Source: Candidatus Omnitrophota bacterium
GTDB lineage: Bacteria > Omnitrophota > Gorgyraeia > Pluralincolimonadales > Pluralincolimonadaceae
Direction: 5' to 3'
Assembly: GCA_041653595.1 (NCBI GenBank)
Contig: JBAZFB010000013.1
Coordinates: 27,387-42,626 of the forward strand
Length of the DNA stretch: 15,240 nt
A model generated the notes under the pieces. It was not told where the DNA came from. It saw nothing but the letters and a program-made list of their open reading frames with translations, and did not search any database. The translations under genes and the position numbers were made by a program. Positions 13,303 through 15,240 of this stretch are shown one piece after another. The stretch's first letter is position 1; each line of letters starts with the position of its first letter.

Positions 13303-15240
13303 TTATTTTTTCTTTTTCTTGTCGTCTTCATTCTCGGCGCGGAAATCGGCGTCGATGATGTCGTCCTTCTTGCCCGGACCGCCTTCCGGGCCTGTCTCAG
13401 GTCCGCCGGTAGGGCCGCCCTGCGGCTCTTCCGGTCCGGCCTGCGGGCCTTCTTGGCCCCCGCTGGGGCCGCCCGGCTGGCCTTTCTGCTGGCTCGACTT
13501 GTAGATCTCTTCGGCGAGCTTATATGAGGCCTGTTGCAGGCTCTCCATCGATTTCTTGATTCGCTCGACGTTCTTATCCTTTATCGCCTGCTTCAGGTCG
13601 TTTAAGCCCGTCTCGATGTTCGCCCTGTCCTGCTGGCTCACTTTATCGCCGTAATCCTTGAGCGATTTCTCGGTACTATAGACGAGATTATCGGCCTGGT
13701 TGACGACCTCGACCTCTTCTTTTTTCTTCGTATCTTCGGAAGCGAACTTCTCGGCTTCCTTGACCATCCTGTCGATATCTTCTTTCGAGAGTTTCTTCGG
13801 GGCAGTGATCTTTATCGACTGTTCCTTCCCGGTCCCTACATCTTTCGCGTTGACGTGCACGATGCCGTTGGCGTCGATATCGAACGTTACCTCGATCTTC
13901 GGCATGCCTCTCGGGGCCGGCGGGATGCCGACCAGGTCGAAGCGGCCCAGTTCAACGTTATCGTTGGCCATCGGGCGCTCGCCCTGCAATACGCGTATCG
14001 TGACGGCGGGCTGGTTATCCGCGGCCGTAGAGAATGTCTGGCTCTGCCTCGTGGGTATCGTGGTGTTCCTCTCGATCAATTTCGTGAATACGCCGCCCAA
14101 AGTCTCGATCCCGAGCGAAAGCGGGGTGACATCGAGAAGCTGTATGTCTTTTATGTCGCCTTTCAACGCGGCGGCCTGTATAGCGGCGCCCAAAGCGACG
14201 CATTCCATAGGGTCGACCCCGCGCTCTATCTTTTTGCCGACATAATCTTCCACGAATTTCTGGATTATAGGCATCCTCGTCGGCCCGCCGACCAGTATGA
14301 CCCTGTCGACCTGCGACATCGAAAGTTTGGCGTCCTTGACCGCGTTCTCCATCGGGGCGCGGCACCTGTTAACTATCGGGGATATCAGGTCCTCGAGCTT
14401 CGCGCGGGTTATCGTGTGGGTGAAATGCTTCGGACCTGACGCGTCAGCTGTGATGAACGGCAGGTTGATGTCGGTCTGCACGGTGCTCGAAAGCTCTACC
14501 TTGGCTTTCTCCGCGGCCTCGCGCAGCCTCTGTATCGCCATCTTGTCGTTCTTTAAGTCGATGCCTGTCTCGCGCTTGAAAGTATTTACCAGATGATCGA
14601 TGAGCACGTTGTCCATGTCCGTGCCGCCCAACTGTGTGTCGCCGTTCGTGGCCAATACCTCGAAACCGCTCGCTTTCTGCTCCTTGTCATACCACATCTC
14701 CATAATGGTGACATCGAGCGTGCCGCCGCCGAGGTCGAAGACCATGACTTTCATCTCTTTCTCGGCCTTGTCGATGCCGTACGCCAGGCACGCGGCCGTC
14801 GGCTCGTTTATAATGCGCAGGACTTTAAGGCCCGCGATCTCGCCCGCGTCCTTCGTCGCCTGGCGCTGGTTATCGTTGAAATACGCGGGGCACGTGATGA
14901 CCGCCTCGTTGACGCTGTCGCCCAGGTATGCCTCGGCATCCTGCTTTATCTTCTGCAGGATGAAAGCCGATATCTGCTGCGGTGTATATTCTTTTCCGTA
15001 TACGTTGAATTTAAAATCGGTGCCCATCTTCCTCTTGGCGGCCTGTATCGTCCCTTCCGGGTTTATCGCGGCCTGCCTGCGCGCCGGTTCTCCTACGAGG
15101 CGCTGGCCATCCTTAGTGAAAGCCACATACGACGGAAAAGCTTTTCCGCTCGCCACGCCCGCGCCTTCGGCCGACGGGATTATCGCCGGACGGTCGCCTT
15201 CCATCACCGCTGCGGCGCAGTTCGATGTACCTAAGTCTAT
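13303..15240 (-). CDS. dnaK: chaperone protein DnaK (Hsp70), lacking only the first few residues
   Basis: ATP-dependent Hsp70 that binds exposed hydrophobic segments with DnaJ and GrpE in the cytoplasm. The reading frame is open to the window edge and its first visible residues are IDLGTSNCAAAVMEG, the phosphate-1 loop near DnaK residue 6, so only about five residues are missing; the internal GTG near 15207 is not the real start. Further hallmarks are EPTAACLAYGID, the phosphate-2 motif DLGGGTLDVT, GGPTRMP, the substrate-domain VTPLSLGIETLGG and the helical lid region. The C-terminus has a Gly/Pro/Gln/Glu-rich tail (about 13355-13490) with repeated GGP steps, followed by DDIIDADFRAENEDD and a run of five lysines in place of a plain EEV-type end. 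dnaJ follows four bases later; grpE or hrcA may lie upstream, outside the window. Confidence 0.97.
   Translation of the reverse strand: MDLGTSNCAAAVMEGDRPAIIPSAEGAGVASGKAFPSYVAFTKDGQRLVGEPARRQAAINPEGTIQAAKRKMGTDFKFNVYGKEYTPQQISAFILQKIKQDAEAYLGDSVNEAVITCPAYFNDNQRQATKDAGEIAGLKVLRIINEPTAACLAYGIDKAEKEMKVMVFDLGGGTLDVTIMEMWYDKEQKASGFEVLATNGDTQLGGTDMDNVLIDHLVNTFKRETGIDLKNDKMAIQRLREAAEKAKVELSSTVQTDINLPFITADASGPKHFTHTITRAKLEDLISPIVNRCRAPMENAVKDAKLSMSQVDRVILVGGPTRMPIIQKFVEDYVGKKIERGVDPMECVALGAAIQAAALKGDIKDIQLLDVTPLSLGIETLGGVFTKLIERNTTIPTRQSQTFSTAADNQPAVTIRVLQGERPMANDNVELGRFDLVGIPPAPRGMPKIEVTFDIDANGIVHVNAKDVGTGKEQSIKITAPKKLSKEDIDRMVKEAEKFASEDTKKKEEVEVVNQADNLVYSTEKSLKDYGDKVSQQDRANIETGLNDLKQAIKDKNVERIKKSMESLQQASYKLAEEIYKSSQQKGQPGGPSGGQEGPQAGPEEPQGGPTGGPETGPEGGPGKKDDIIDADFRAENEDDKKKKK

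Noticed and set aside
1..15240. CRISPR arrays, mobile elements, tRNA or rRNA genes, toxin-antitoxin or defence genes
   Set aside because: No repeated spacer pattern, transposase motif, RNA-gene signature or defence domain was seen; coding genes fill almost the whole window.

Overview
The window is 15.2 kb of densely packed bacterial DNA, moderately GC-rich, in which all 13 recognisable genes lie on the minus strand. Read in the direction of transcription (right to left) the order is dnaK (5' end cut off) - dnaJ - DUF1015 protein - accD - CUT1-type ABC transporter ATPase - two membrane GAF-GGDEF diguanylate cyclases - ROK sugar kinase - lptD - UDP-glucose 6-dehydrogenase - RmlC-like epimerase - short RmlA - rmlB (3' end cut off). 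The lptD gene shows a diderm, Gram-negative-type bacterium whose outer membrane probably carries LPS. ATA and AGG codons are frequent. The mix of genes would suit a candidate-phylum diderm such as Omnitrophota or another PVC-related lineage, but no phylogenetic marker was tested and this placement is a low-confidence guess.

Region by region: (1) 15240-12135 holds the chaperone pair dnaK-dnaJ. (2) 12112-9986 holds a DUF1015 protein followed 3 bp later by accD, the carboxyltransferase beta subunit of acetyl-CoA carboxylase. A perfect extended -10 box (TGATATAAT) inside an inverted repeat lies just before the DUF1015 start. (3) A sigma70-type promoter (TTGACA-17-TATCAT) overlaps the accD stop and drives 9931-5897: a sugar-ABC ATPase with no permease or binding protein beside it, then two tandem GAF-GGDEF proteins that probably make cyclic di-GMP. 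(4) A second sigma70-type promoter (TTGAAA-17-TAAGAT) precedes 5835-1: ROK sugar kinase, lptD, ugd, rmlC-like, rmlA, rmlB. This is a cell-envelope operon joining sugar activation (dTDP- and UDP-sugars) to insertion of LPS in the outer membrane.

Genes overlap or are separated by a few bases almost everywhere, so translational coupling is likely. The only longer gaps (54 and 61 bp) are the two promoter regions. There is no stretch without a gene of 300 bp or more. I saw no tRNA, rRNA, CRISPR, insertion sequence, phage gene or defence system.

I did not find a clearly new multi-gene system. The best leads are modest: promoters placed so close to start codons that the mRNAs should be leaderless or nearly so, a palindrome over the DUF1015 start, a DUF1015 protein with a ParB-like DGHHR motif, a paralogous cyclase pair of which only one keeps the product-inhibition site, an RmlC-like cupin with altered active-site motifs, and an LptD whose only four cysteines are arranged in a two-plus-two pattern.
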